Assembly (NCBI GenBank): GCA_014706295.1
Contig: JACSVZ010000028.1
Span: 786,263-850,262, forward strand
Length of the DNA stretch: 64,000 nucleotides
Reading direction: 5' to 3'
Source: Lycocorax pyrrhopterus obiensis
Lineage: Eukaryota > Chordata > Aves > Passeriformes > Paradisaeidae
Under the pieces are notes generated by a model that saw nothing but the letters and a program-made list of their open reading frames with translations, made no database searches and had not been told where the DNA came from. Shown piece by piece: positions 12,616 through 39,424 of the stretch. The first letter of the stretch is position 1, and every line of letters begins with the position of its first letter. The translations under genes and the position numbers were made by a program.

Positions 12616-14540
12616 GTTGTGGTTAAAGACCAGTTTCCCGGGGCACATGGCTGTGGTGTGGCAGAGCTCGTTTCTGCACAGGCAGCGTGTGACTCCTCCG
12701 TCCCCTGCTGACCATGCTGCCCCTTTTCTGCCTCAGCACCACGCGCTGGTTGGTGTCTGCCCCTCCACTATCCCCACGCACACACCCCCCGTGTCCCAGC
12801 ACCCACCAACTCCCAGCATCTGTGCCACTTGCTTGGCCTCTTTTCCTTTATGCTGCTCCCCTCCGCCGTCGTGTGACAGCTATTGTGTGGTCCCTGCCAC
12901 ACAAAAGCCAGCCTGACCTAATTTAAATCAGTGCTATTGAAGCCGTTCTTGTTTTATCTCCCAGCACAAGGGCTGTGCTCCCCATTTCAGAGGCAGAAGA
13001 AATGAATGGCTAATTGGGGGGGTATTGTGCACGGCAGCGTTGTCTCCCGGCCCTGTTTGTCAGCTCTCCTGCTCCACAGTGCTTCCAGCTCCCCTCTTGG
13101 AACAGCCACGCAGGCTTTGGGAGCGGAGGGAGGAAAAGGGAAGAATGGGACTGTGCAACCAGTGCAGCGTGTCAGGGAAACAAAGCCGAGCATGGCCGCT
13201 GGTGAGAGCTGGGGGAGGGCTCCTCGCTCGGAAAAGGCAGATGCTGGTGATAATAGAAGAGAATATCCAGCCTTCACCTCCAAATGAGCCCCCGGGTTCC
13301 TTTTTCCCCTGCGGCAGTCCTTTCTCGTGCTCTGGGGATCGTCCCCGGGGAGCGGGCGAGGCACGGGGGGCTCCCACACCCAGCAGTGCCCACGGGTGGG
13401 AAGCGCTGGGAGCGGAGGAAGCGGGATAGGTCAGGGGCTGGAAGGGACACCGAAATGCTGCAGGATCTTTGTCCTGCGGGCAAAGTTTGAGCCGTCCCTG
13501 ACAATGGACCTTTGTCAGAAAAGCCAGAACATCCCCGGGAGCCATTCCAGCAAGCGGGAACCAGCGGGAAGAGGTGGCTCTGTCTGTGCCCCCAAAGCCA
13601 GCGCTGCCCACGCGAGGAGCGCCCAGAGCCCACGACTCGGTGTGTCCCGGGGCTCCCAGAGCCCAGCGCTGCCAGAACCAGGGACCACCGCGGGATCCGC
13701 GTGGGTCTGGGAGTTCACACCCACAGCACCATGTCTTTCATGGAATTCCTGCCTCTGCCTCCCCCAGGTACCTTCCAAGAGCTTCCTCCCTGGCGCTGCG
13801 TGCTCTGCAGCTCCTTTCTCCACCCATCCCCAGGCTGAAAGAGGGCTGCGGAAGAAAACAAAACCCAAAGCATTTGAATCTTTCCGTGGATGGTCTTGGG
13901 TCACTCACAGATCCACTTCCCCTGCTCGAGGGAGGAGACCTTTCCCCCACCTATTGATCAGCTCTGCCCCAGCACATTCAGCTGATGCTCAGTGCAAAGG
14001 TTGGTACCAGTCCTCTCTGCAGCTCTGCCAGCTGCAGGCAGAAAGAATTTCACTCCAGGATGTTTAACAACAACACGAAGCAAACAAGTCCTGAGACATC
14101 AGGTTTGTCACGGACTTGGATGTAACATTATAATCCATATCGTAAATCAGATCAGAATAAAGCCCTGGCAAGCCCTGAAGTTAAAGGACATGCGACAACC
14201 TCTTCTCTATCCGTTTTGGCCACAAATCAAAAGATCAGCTACAAAATTGTAACATGAAATTGTAAAATTAAAAGTAGATTTTATTAAGAGCAAGTGTTAT
14301 TAAAAGTGAGGTTCTTTTTGCTTTCATCTGGGTTTATGATTCATTTCTCCCTTCTAAGCTTTTCTCTGCAGCCAGCAGAGCATAAAATACACTACAACAA
14401 AGAAAACAAAACAGGAAAAAATAATTCTCATGTTACCACCTGATTCCAAGGGCTGAGGTTTTATCAAAAAGAGAAGGATCGCCATTAACATCGTAGTAGG
14501 GTAAGAGGAACAAACTTAGAACTATCTGGAATTGTCGGCT
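12616..14540. other. Intergenic spacer, no gene seen
   Basis: A moderately GC-rich part (about 13300-13800) is followed by an AT-rich part (14050-14480). Overlapping reading frames of 100-250 codons in several frames show no family features, and I treat them as chance frames. Confidence 0.5.
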
Positions 14541-14752
14541 CTTGACTGAGTGTGTTGAGGCCCTGGAATGGATTTCCCAGAGCAGCTGTGGCTGCCCCAT
14601 CCCTGGAAGTGTCCCAGACCAGGCTGGACAGGGCTTGGAGCAGCCTGGGACAGTGGAAGGTGTCCCTGCCCATGGCAGGGGGCGGAAGGAGATGAGATTT
14701 AAAGTCCTTCCAATTCAAACCAGTCTGGCATCTTGTGAATCTGTGATTGTCA
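14541..14752 (+). mobile_element. CR1 LINE 3' fragment
   Basis: It reads in the CR1 sense direction: 'ggccctggaatggatttcc', 'cagagcagctgtggctgcc', 'gacagtggaaggtgtccct', and ends near 'gaatctgtgatt', the terminal octamer repeat. Confidence 0.88.
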
Positions 14753-15195
14753 ACAGGTCCGTCCTGGGGGGCCGTTCCTCTTCCAGACCCGTCCCCTGGG
14801 CCAGGCGGGTCCTGTCCCTCCCGGGCGGCTCTCCAGGGAGCTCCACTCCCTGTCGCCACTATTCTACCGACATCTGGTGGCAGCTGCCTTAGGGAAAAGA
14901 GACATTTCTTCAGCAGCGCCCTGCGCCCCCTCAGCGGGAACCTCCCTGTGGGGCTGTGTCGTCTCTGGGGGGAACCCCGAAACACTGCCCGGGACACGCA
15001 CCTCAGCCGCCTCCTGAGACCAGCGGGTCTCTAGGAACTCCAATTAGTCATTAATGATAAGCACTGGGAGTCCCGCGCGGCGCTTCTCGGGGTTTGCGGG
15101 AGGTTTATTTTGAGGCTGCCGTGAGGGAGCTCCACATTTCCTCAGCCGCCATGGCGGGAACATGCTCCACCATACGGGAGCAGGATACAAGGCGG

Positions 15196-15268
15196 GTTTC
15201 CGTAGTGTAGCGGTTATCACGTTCGCCTCACACGCGAAAGGTCCCCGGTTCGATCCCGGGCGGAAACA
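15196..15268 (+). tRNA. tRNA-Val (anticodon CAC)
   Basis: A complete 73-nt cloverleaf. The acceptor stem GTTTCCG pairs with CGGAAAC, followed by discriminator A. The anticodon stem TTCGC/GCGAA encloses the loop CTCACAC, with anticodon CAC at 15229-15231. The T arm contains the B-box-like GGTTCGATCCC at 15247-15257. There is no intron. A TTTT run at 15273-15276 provides the RNA polymerase III terminator. It is close to the vertebrate tRNA-Val(CAC) sequence, and nothing suggests a pseudogene. It sits about 1 kb upstream of the DPP9 CpG-island promoter. Confidence 0.98.
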
Positions 15269-15272
15269 CCTG

Positions 15273-15276
15273 TTTT
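15273..15276 (+). terminator. Pol III terminator of tRNA-Val
   Basis: Four thymidines lie five bases after the tRNA discriminator base, the usual vertebrate RNA polymerase III stop signal. Confidence 0.85.
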
Positions 15277-15606
15277 CCTTCAGCTTAGGGTGGTTTTCTG
15301 CGGCCGTTTATTTCATTGTTGGTTGGGGTTTTCTTGTTTGTTTGTTTGCTTGTTTTTTGGGGCTTGTTTAAGGTTTTTTTTATTATTCGGATTTATTTAT
15401 TTTCCCGCCGTCTCCTGACGACTCGGGGCCTCCACCGAGCGCTGGGAAGAGAAGTAACCGGCACTATGCGCCCCATCACTGAGCAACGCCCCCCTCCCGC
15501 CGGGGCTCAAGTGGGCAAAGCGCAGGCGGGCGGGCGCTCCGCGTGCCGGTGCATCTCAATTTGGGTCAGATCGTTGAGAAAGGGGAAAAAAGAAATAGGA
15601 GAAAGG

Positions 15607-15611
15607 AAAAA
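15607..15611 (-). terminator. Pol III terminator of tRNA-Gly
   Basis: Five adenines on the plus strand, which read TTTTT on the minus strand, lie immediately downstream of the tRNA-Gly 3' end. Confidence 0.85.
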
Positions 15612-15617
15612 CAAAGC

Positions 15618-15689
15618 TGCGTTGGCCGGGAATCGAACCCGGGTCAACTGCTTGGAAGGCAGCTATGCTAACCACTATACCACCAACGC
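15618..15689 (-). tRNA. tRNA-Gly (anticodon TCC)
   Basis: A complete 72-nt cloverleaf on the minus strand. The acceptor stem GCGTTGG pairs with CCAACGC, with discriminator A. The D arm carries TGGTATAGTGG. The anticodon loop CTTCCAA holds TCC (plus-strand 15654-15656), and the T arm holds the B box GGTTCGATTCC. There is no intron and a T5 terminator follows. It converges on the tRNA-Val gene about 350 bp away and lies about 0.4-0.7 kb upstream of the DPP9 promoter. Confidence 0.98.
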
Positions 15690-15924
15690 CCGCTGAAAAC
15701 GACCGTCCCGGCTTCCCTCAGCAACATCACTCAGCGGGACCCAACCATCCTCCGGAAGCAGGGGGTAAGGAACAACGAGAGATGAGAACGACTCTACAAC
15801 CGCCCCACGACGACAATAAATGCTGAATTAGGGGCCCATCTCTGAGGGCGAGGGGAGGAAGAATCTTCTCTCCGTGCTTTTTTACCCTGTATCAGCCTCA
15901 ATTCTGTGTCCTCCTTTTCCATGA

Positions 15925-16093
15925 AGGCATTGCAACGGACTGCCCAGGGAGGCAGCAGACCCACCGTCCCTGGAGGTGTTTAAGGACAGACTTAGCTCCA
16001 TGGCCTGGATGACAAGGTGGCTACCGGCCACAGGTTGGGCTCGATGACCTCAGAGGTCTTTTCCAACTTAATCTATTCTGTGTGATTCTGTAA
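15925..16093 (+). mobile_element. CR1 LINE 3' end
   Basis: It carries 'tccctggaggtgtttaagg', then 'ggttgggctcgatgacct' and 'ttttccaactta', ending in 'attctgtgtgattctg', the CR1 3' terminal octamers in sense orientation. It abuts the DPP9 CpG island. Confidence 0.9.
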
Positions 16094-16700
16094 CGGCTCC
16101 GTACTCCCGCAGGCATCTCCCCCCCCCGCAGTGGCAGTGGTTCCTCCCGTGCCGCCCGCGCGCGCTCCCGCCGCGCGCGCTCCCGCCACTTCCGCCGCCG
16201 GGTGAGAGGTCGCGCCGTGGCCGCCGCCGCCCCCGCGCCCCCGTTTCCGGGGCTGCCCCGCGCCCGGGACATGGAGCGGCACTGACGGAGCCGCCGCCGC
16301 CCCCTCCCTCCCCCGCCCTCCCTCCCGCGCAGGAGCCGCCCCCACCCCCGCCCGGCACGGGGAGGTCGCCGCGCCCCGCGGTGAGTGAGGAGGGGAGGGG
16401 GGGATGGCGGGGAGGGGGGTCCCGCCCCGGTACGGGCAGGGCTGGGTGCGGCCCACGCCTGTGCGGGGCGGCTGAGCCGGGCGGGGAGCGTTTGCCGGCT
16501 CCGTGGGCCGCATCCCCGCTGTCCTGGGCTGGGGGTGCCCGGGGGAGGTGTTTGCCCCCTGCGGGGGCTGTTTTACCCCCAGGGATGGGGGCGGCCTCCC
16601 CTTGCCCCGGTGGGCGTTTGCTCGCCCGAGACCTGGCCCTCAGGGGGTCGTTTGCAGTTCATTCCCCCCATACGCTGCCCGTGAATGGGGTGATGGGGGG
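16094..16700 (+). promoter_or_regulatory. DPP9: DPP9 CpG-island promoter and noncoding exon 1
   Basis: A dense CpG island with ETS-like (ACTTCCGC) and GC-box words. A consensus donor GTGAGT begins at 16381 straight after a GC-rich segment, so noncoding exon 1 most likely ends at 16380. The transcription start, somewhere in about 16200-16350, cannot be fixed from sequence. No in-frame coding sequence joins from this exon, because a stop codon lies just before the long-form ATG in the next exon. Confidence 0.75.
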
Positions 16701-18189
16701 GCCCCTGCCCCTGGAAGGGGGTCCCGTGTCCCCCCCAGCAGCCCCCGCTGTGCCCAGGCGGGTGAGGGGCTGCTCGCTCCCCTTCTCCCACGGGAAAGAG
16801 CCGTCTGCAGCAGTGAGGGAGATGGGGGCCACAGGATGCTCCGTCCCCGGGGATTCCCTCTCTCCTGCTATCCCAAATCCCGGCCTTTCCTCTGCACCAA
16901 GGGCAGAGCTCCCAGCGAGAGCTGCAGAGGGACACGGGCTGCTGGCAGCCTTTGCCAGAGCTCATCCCTCTCTGGAGAAATCCCCACCGGTTTATCCCAC
17001 CCTCAGTTGCTTTAATTTTTGGAGATCTTAAAGCTCCCGGCCACGACAGGGACGTGTTGTAAGGGCTCCTGTAGGTGACTGTGTTCCTGTGTTCCATTGG
17101 CTCTTCCCGAATGATTCACACTGGTTCCTGATCTCTTTTGTCTATTTTCCTCAGGTTCTTTTTTTTTTTTTTTTTTTTTTTTCCTGGTTCAATATTTTAC
17201 TGCTCCTTCCCTCTGTGAAATGCGTGATCTGGGCTGGGTGCAATGAGGGTTAAGATGTTCCTCTGAATCGTTAAAATCACAGAATAGCCGGGCCTGGGGA
17301 AGTCTCTGGTCCAACGCCCTGCTCAAGGCAGGGTCAGCTGGGAGATCAGACCAGGTTACTCAGCATTCCTGAGCATCGCTCCTGCTGCCCTTCATGCCTG
17401 CATCAAAACCTGCCCTTAAATTACTGGATGCTGCTGCTTCCTCCCTCTCTGCTCTCCTCTGCAGCTGAGGAGTTTCTTTGTGATGCTTTGTCTCTCCTGG
17501 TCCCCCGTGAACGCGGTTTTGGTGGAGAAATGGCTGTTTGGGGAGAGCAGGAGCCTCGATAAAAGGCAGTGGCGGGTCTGGAGTGTGTCTGTGATTCAGA
17601 GCTAAAGACCTTTGTACCTGGGGAGAGAGGACGACAGTGAAGCACCTTCCTGTGCTCCTGGAGAGCAGATTGGTGTGGGGAGCTGGGGTTCCTCGTGGCA
17701 GCAGGGCTGAGGCACAGGGAAGCAGCAGTCAAGCTTGGAAGATAAATGTGTTTTTTATGTCCCAGGTGGGACTGTGACCCTCTGGCTGCTCCTTGTGGTG
17801 TGTCCTTTGTTTGACTCTTCCCTCTAAGTGTATGGACCAGGCCTCTGTTTTATCAGTTTTTAGTACCTGATACTTGCAAGAACTTCAAGATTTTGAGAAG
17901 GCAGTGACAGAAAGGTTCAGTACTCAAGATTCTCGGATTTTAAGAAGAATTTTCTGGGAAAGAAAGAGGCACACCACAGAGTTCAGTGAGCCTCGTTGTT
18001 CAGGTGAAGAAGTCTCTCAGATTTATCAGGGCTGTTCAAATCCAGCCTGTGATGACAGAACAGATTTGGACCAAGGAATGAAACCCAAGGATTTATTTGT
18101 GCCTCCCACTCAGCTGGAAATGTGACCTATGGAAGATGCTTTTATCCAGCAGTTGTATGAAATCTCCTTTCTCCCCTCTTCCTCCCCAG
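16701..18189 (+). other. DPP9 intron 1 (remainder)
   Basis: Intron between noncoding exon 1 and the long-form start exon. It holds a 24-base T run at 17159-17182 and a minus-strand CR1 fragment at about 17277-17425 ('aatcacagaatagccggg'). Nothing else was recognised. Confidence 0.7.
17277..17425 (-). mobile_element. CR1 LINE 3' fragment in DPP9 intron 1
   Basis: It begins with 'aatcacagaatagccggg' and runs through 'tctggtccaacgccctgct', the reverse complement of a CR1 3' end. Confidence 0.8.
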
Positions 18190-18221
18190 TTTCCTGTCCT
18201 GCCCAGCTCTCTGAGTAGTTA

Positions 18222-35041
<16,820 letters not shown>

Positions 35042-36255
35042 GAGCACGAGCCTCTGCAAACTGGACACTGACAGCTCACCTGCCCCGTGCCCTCCCGCTC
35101 CCCGGCAGCATCCAACCCAGAGCACAAGGGGCTGAGTGCCCACATCGGGCTGGGGGTCCCCCCAGGCCAGGGGGAAAAGCTGGAGGGCACCTTCCCTTTG
35201 GACAGTGCCACCTTCTCTCACTTTCCAAGCTGGAGGTCTGCCCCTGCTCGGCTGCTCGTCCTCCTCCTCTCCTCCAGCCTGGCTGTTCAATGCTTTTTTT
35301 GCTGCTACTCCCTCTCTCCTGGGAATCAATGGACAGTGGTCTGTGTCCCGAGGCTGAGGTTTGTGTCCATCTCTCTCTCCCCAATCCTTTTCCCTTTCCA
35401 CTGCACCTGTGCAGTTCCCAAACTCTTACCTGCAAGAACTCAGTGCCTGTGTTGGAAACGGAAGAGCCGAATCAGAAGCTGCCTTAAGCCAGGAGTGGGA
35501 GGGAAGAGAGAACTACCTACTGCTCACCTGGGGAGCCGGTCTGTGTCCTGGCCCTGCTGCCACACTGGAGCCCTGGGAAGTGAAGAGAGCTCTACAGAAG
35601 CATGCAACACTAGTCTTTTTTTTATATATATATTTTCCAGTTTAAATTTGCAGAGCAGATGGAGGAAGTGGCCGGGGCCGGTAACGGCGTCCTCTGATCC
35701 TTCCTCTCATGGCCGCTCTCACACAGAGTTGTGCCAACAGGTAGCACTGGCAGCTGGCTACAGCCAGAGCCTCTCTCCAGAGCTCACAGCAGCATTTGGG
35801 TTTTTGCAACACAAGATGGATGATATTTATGCAAATCCTCCCTCCCTCCGTTCTCTGTGCCGCCTCCCGACCCCCTCTCCTTCCCCGAGCTTTCTGATGT
35901 GCACTGAAATTGGCTGTGCTTCAGTTCTCTGCGGGTCAGTGACTGGTCCCCTTGCCCGTCTACTCAGCAATGCTCTCTCCTGGTTTTTATTTACCTGGGC
36001 AACAGGAACTGCAGTTCTGGGGAGGGGGGATTGAGCAATCACACCTCAGGGGAGCACATCCCCCCCTCAAGCCAAGGGTTCTGCCAGGGGCAAAACGAAA
36101 ACACAAACAAAACCCACCCAAATGAACCACGTTGACTTGCCCTGGAGTATTTTAAGTGCGTATTATGAAAAGAAAATATTTTTATGGATTCTTATTCTTT
36201 TATAATTATGAGTGTAAGATGTAGCGACTCATTAAAATATTGGAAAGAGACTTGG
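35042..36255 (+). other. DPP9: DPP9 3' untranslated region with poly(A) signal
   Basis: Sequence after the TGA at 35039-35041. The first convincing cleavage signal is ATTAAA at 36231-36236, so the 3' end probably lies near 36250. A short TA-repeat (about 35621-35632) lies within. Mid-UTR reading frames have no family similarity. Confidence 0.75.
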
Positions 36256-36900
36256 TGGCTGCTTTGGGGGGCGGGAGGAAACGGCAGCTGCTGCCACAGC
36301 CAGAGCGGCTCTGCTGAAAGCCAAGTGCTCTGTTCTTTCTGTGCCGAGCAGTGGAGAGAATATTAAATCCCTGATGTTCCTCGAGGGAAGCATGATCCAG
36401 GCAGTTGAGGGTTGGGAATCCTGGACTGTGTTCTTGGCTCGGCGTGACCTTGAGCGAGTCAGCACCAGGCTGGGGTGGGCACCTCCCTCCCTCTGCTGGG
36501 ATTCAGGGGTGCAGCTGCTCTGGTCCCGCTCTGGGGCACACGGAGCTGTTTTGCAGAGCTGGGCCTGCCGCTGCTCGCCCTCCCGGCTCAAAGCTTCCCA
36601 AGCCTGGCCTTGCTTTGCCTTGCTCCGTGGGAGCCGGTGTTAATGAACCCGCTGTTCATGCCCCGAAGGTGCTGCTGGAGGCTTGTTCCAAATGCAAAGC
36701 TTCTTCCAGCTGGAGCGTTTGGGTTCCTGGGGATGGCTGGGAGCAGATTTTCCCCCCTCTTCTTGTCCCTGTGCCCAAATAATTGTCCCAATTATTGCAG
36801 TTGTGGTTTAGCTGCAACAAAGCACCTCAGGTCTGAGTTTTGAGGTCGGAGGGGAGGAAGGAGCGACCAGGGTGGAGGAAGTTGCACCTCTTTGAGATGT
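36256..36900. other. Short spacer between DPP9 and the cathepsin relic
   Basis: Unique sequence with no recognised gene or transposon. Confidence 0.6.
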
Positions 36901-36903
36901 GTC

Positions 36904-36981
36904 TATAAGAGCACCCTGCAGCCAGCAAAGCTGCTCCCTCTGTCCCTGCTGCCCTCACAGCTGGGTGGGTGCTGCTGGATG
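36904..36981 (+). promoter_or_regulatory. TATA-box promoter and noncoding exon 1 of the cathepsin-like relic
   Basis: TATAAG at 36904-36909 is followed about 30 bp later by a short segment ending at a good donor (GGATG followed by GTAAGA, GT at 36982). With the acceptor at 38127 just upstream of a Met codon, this looks like the tissue-type promoter and noncoding first exon usual for cathepsin genes. The assignment to the relic rests on position and strand only. Confidence 0.5.
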
Positions 36982-38127
36982 GTAAGAAGCTTTATTTTTG
37001 CAGGGTTTGTTTCTTTTCAGGCTTAATTTAAACTGCTTTTTCCTGTCCCCAAAAAGCCGAGTGTTTCTTAAAATGTCTTAAAACGCTCTTGTCTAGAAGA
37101 GTTTGCAGATCTGTCAGCTCCACTGATCCCCCAGCTTGCTGCAGGATTGTTTGGCACCCTAAAAAGGGGTTGGTTGCCTTCTTTTGGGGATGGAGAATCC
37201 GAGAGGAATTAGCTGGGAAATCGCCGGAGCTGCTCCATATGGAACAGGCTCTGTCGGGGACTGAAACACAAATGGTGTGGGAGGCCCCCACCCCGCTGTC
37301 CCGTGGGAAAGGTGATGGGAACGGGGAGCAGGGCGCCTCTGGGTGCAGGATTTGCAGCTGGAGGATGAAGCTGAGCTAATTTCCTGAGTGAGTGGTTATG
37401 ACAGAGGAAGCAGCAGGTGCTGGGGAAACCAGGCAAAAACGACTCTTCCTCAAGAATTTGGGACTTGAGTGTGGCTTGGGAGGCATTTCTCTCTCAAAAA
37501 CCCACCCTGTGGGGCTTTATTTTTAGGTGGATGGTGTGGAGGGAGAACAGATGTTCTTGAGGGCTTGTTTTTGAAACAAAATCACTCCTCAAGCTACAAA
37601 ATTAGCTCAGAAAAGTCACTCCTTGCCCTGAAAGATGCTCGAATGGAAAACTTCCTGGCATCTCCATTCCCAAAGTGGGTGGGATGAAGGTGCAACGACA
37701 GCTCTGGCTCTGGGCAAGCCACGTCAGTGGAAACTCTGGGTGCTTGGGGGTCTCAGGCATTTGATCTCTGCACCCCCAGAATAACTGGAGCGGCTCAGGA
37801 ATCCCAGGGTCCCCAGAGGAGGAGTGGGGTGTCCGAGGAAGGCACAGGGCTGGGCTGGGCTCTGTGTGTGTCTGTGCTGGCCAAAAGAAAGGATGTAAAT
37901 CAATCTTGGAGAATCCTCACGGAGGGATTTTGGTGAAATCACAGGCATCCCAGCTCTGTGTGGGGACAGAGGGAAGGCTTCAGGCGTGGCCCCTGCAGAG
38001 AAACCTCCTCTCCCTGGTTCCCCCTGCAGCCCCTCTCGGAGCTGGTGCAGATTTCTGTGCCTCTCCCTCTCCTCAAATCCAGATTTTTCCTGCTCCCAGC
38101 CCCTGACCCTGCTCTGGCTGTCCCCAG
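36982..38127 (+). other. Putative intron 1 of the cathepsin relic
   Basis: Between the donor at 36982 and the acceptor ending at 38127 no coding or repeat feature was recognised. Confidence 0.5.
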
Positions 38128-38947
38128 CCGGGTGCCATGGCCCTGACCCTGGGGCTGCTGCTGGCCCTGCTGCGCTGTGCCACGGCGCCGGAGCCTGCCC
38201 TGGAGGAGGCCTGGGAAGGGTGGAAGAGTATAGGAACATCCAGGGGTAGGTCCTGCTCCCCACTGCCCTCCAAACACAACCCTGCTCCAGAAGCCAGAAT
38301 TTCCAATTCTACAACTCAGGTACTGTCTCCTCTTGGTGGGTAAACTGAGGCAGGGCCATCTCGCTGCAGGCCTGGGCTGCTGAGCCCTTGTTGAGCCCCT
38401 TGCCCAGGGCACCCAGCCCCAGGGAATCGGTACCACCACCTGGACATGGGGCCAGGGCCAGCCCCCAGCTCACCCTGGCTCTGCTCCCCCCAGGCATCTT
38501 CACTTGCCCATCTGGCCAGCAGAACGTGAACCACGCGATGCTGCTCGTGGGCTACGACATGGCCCGGATGGGCAAGTGCAAAGTGAGCTACTGGATCCTA
38601 AAGAACAGGTGAGGGCTGAGGGGACTCCCCCCAAAACCTGCTGCCCCCCTGGTCCCCATCCTCATGGATGTGCTCATGGATGTGCTGCCCCCGTCTCTGC
38701 CCGCAGCTGGTCCGAGTGCTGGGGTGAGAAGGGCCACATGTTCCTGCTGAAGGACGGCGGCAACCAGTGCGGGGTGGCCAGCGATGCCAGCTATCCCCAG
38801 GACAGCCGGACAGCTCTCCCTCCCTCCCACCCTGCCTGCAAACCCACAGCTGCTTCCTTCTGGAAACGGGCTTTTGTTCCTGTGCAGCACGAAGCAATTA
38901 AAAGTGCCATGGTTAATTGGCTGATGCAACCAGGTCCTTTGTCATAG
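38128..38947 (+). pseudogene. Cathepsin L-like cysteine protease (papain family C1A), internally deleted
   Basis: Exon 38128-38245 has an acceptor (TCCCCAG), then ATG 38137 in a strong context. It encodes a signal peptide (MALTLGLLLALL) and the start of an inhibitor-I29 propeptide (LEEAWEGWKS). Exon 38494-38608 carries the catalytic-His segment (VNHAMLLVGYD) and reaches KN at a phase-2 donor. Exon 38707 onward completes KNSW (catalytic Asn) and continues WGEKGH, NQCGVAS and ASYP. Both introns fall where cathepsin L/S/K genes have them. Only 248 bp separate the first and second coding pieces, so the rest of the propeptide and the domain with the catalytic Cys (normally about 200 residues) are missing. 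The usual stop after ASYP is lost, and the frame runs 49 more residues to TAG 38945. An ATTAAA signal at 38897-38902 lies before that stop. It is most likely a decayed gene; an assembly collapse is the alternative. Confidence 0.8.
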
Positions 38948-39050
38948 AATTGTGGCATCACGGAGGGGGCTGGGTTGGATGGGACCTTAAAGCCCATCTT
39001 GTTCCCGGACACTTCCCAGGTTGCTCCAACCCCATCCCGCCTGGATGCTC
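38943..39050 (-). mobile_element. CR1 LINE 3' fragment
   Basis: It begins 'tcatagaattgtggcatcac', continues 'gttggatgggaccttaaag' and 'ggttgctccaaccccatcc', reverse orientation. It supplies the last codons of the read-through frame of the cathepsin relic. Confidence 0.85.
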
Positions 39051-39109
39051 CCTCTCTCCGTGCTCAGCGTTCTCCAGGCCCGCCCTCCCAGCTCGCCATC
39101 CTGCCCTGT

Positions 39110-39325
39110 CCTTTGTCCCAGAGGGCCCCGCAGCCCCTCGTCCCCATGGTCGCCTGGCCCAATGGCACCTTATCCTCGTGGTCCCTTTGTCCCCTGACCG
39201 CAGAGCCTCTTGTCCCCGAGGTTCCCTGTGCCCTTGTCCCTCTGTCCCTGTTGTCCCTTCCCTTGCTGTCCCTTGATGTCCCCATGTCCTGCTGTCCCTC
39301 CCCGGTCCCCGCAGGTTTGGCCCGC
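39110..39325. repeat. Degenerate TGTCCC-type minisatellite
   Basis: Repeated short units built on TGTCCCT / TTGTCCC with variable spacing lie just upstream of the MYDGF promoter. The long minus-strand frame over it (about 39064-40248) reflects this repeat and not a gene. Confidence 0.6.
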
Positions 39326-39424
39326 CCGGGCTCCTGCCCACACCCAACATGGCCGCCGTGCCGCCGCCGCCGCGCTGGCCCCTCCCGGCCGCCATAGCCC
39401 GCGCTTCCTCTCCAAGATGGCGGC
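39326..39424 (+). promoter_or_regulatory. MYDGF: MYDGF promoter with a TISU initiator
   Basis: GC-rich sequence immediately before the start codon. The start itself sits in CAAGATGGCGGC (39413-39424), a perfect match to the TISU element (SAASATGGCGGC), which doubles as a YY1 site and drives genes with very short 5' UTRs. A second ATG at 39349 (AACATGGCCGCC) is out of frame and would be an overlapping upstream ORF if transcription began before it. Confidence 0.65.

Noticed and set aside
1..15000. miR-7 family hairpin expected by human synteny between DPP9 and FEM1A
   Set aside because: I looked for the miR-7 mature sequence and its complement and found no match. If present in this species it probably lies left of the window.
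1..15000. FEM1A ankyrin-repeat gene expected left of DPP9
   Set aside because: No ankyrin-like reading frame is present; the gene would be a large single-exon frame and could not be missed.
15196..15689. tRNA-derived SINE rather than true tRNA genes
   Set aside because: Both have complete cloverleaf pairing, intact internal promoters and Pol III terminators, with no SINE body attached.
17143..17182. Extra DPP9 splice acceptor at the pyrimidine/T24 tract
   Set aside because: A CAG follows a pyrimidine stretch, but no donor-bounded, frame-compatible exon follows and the T run is simple repeat.
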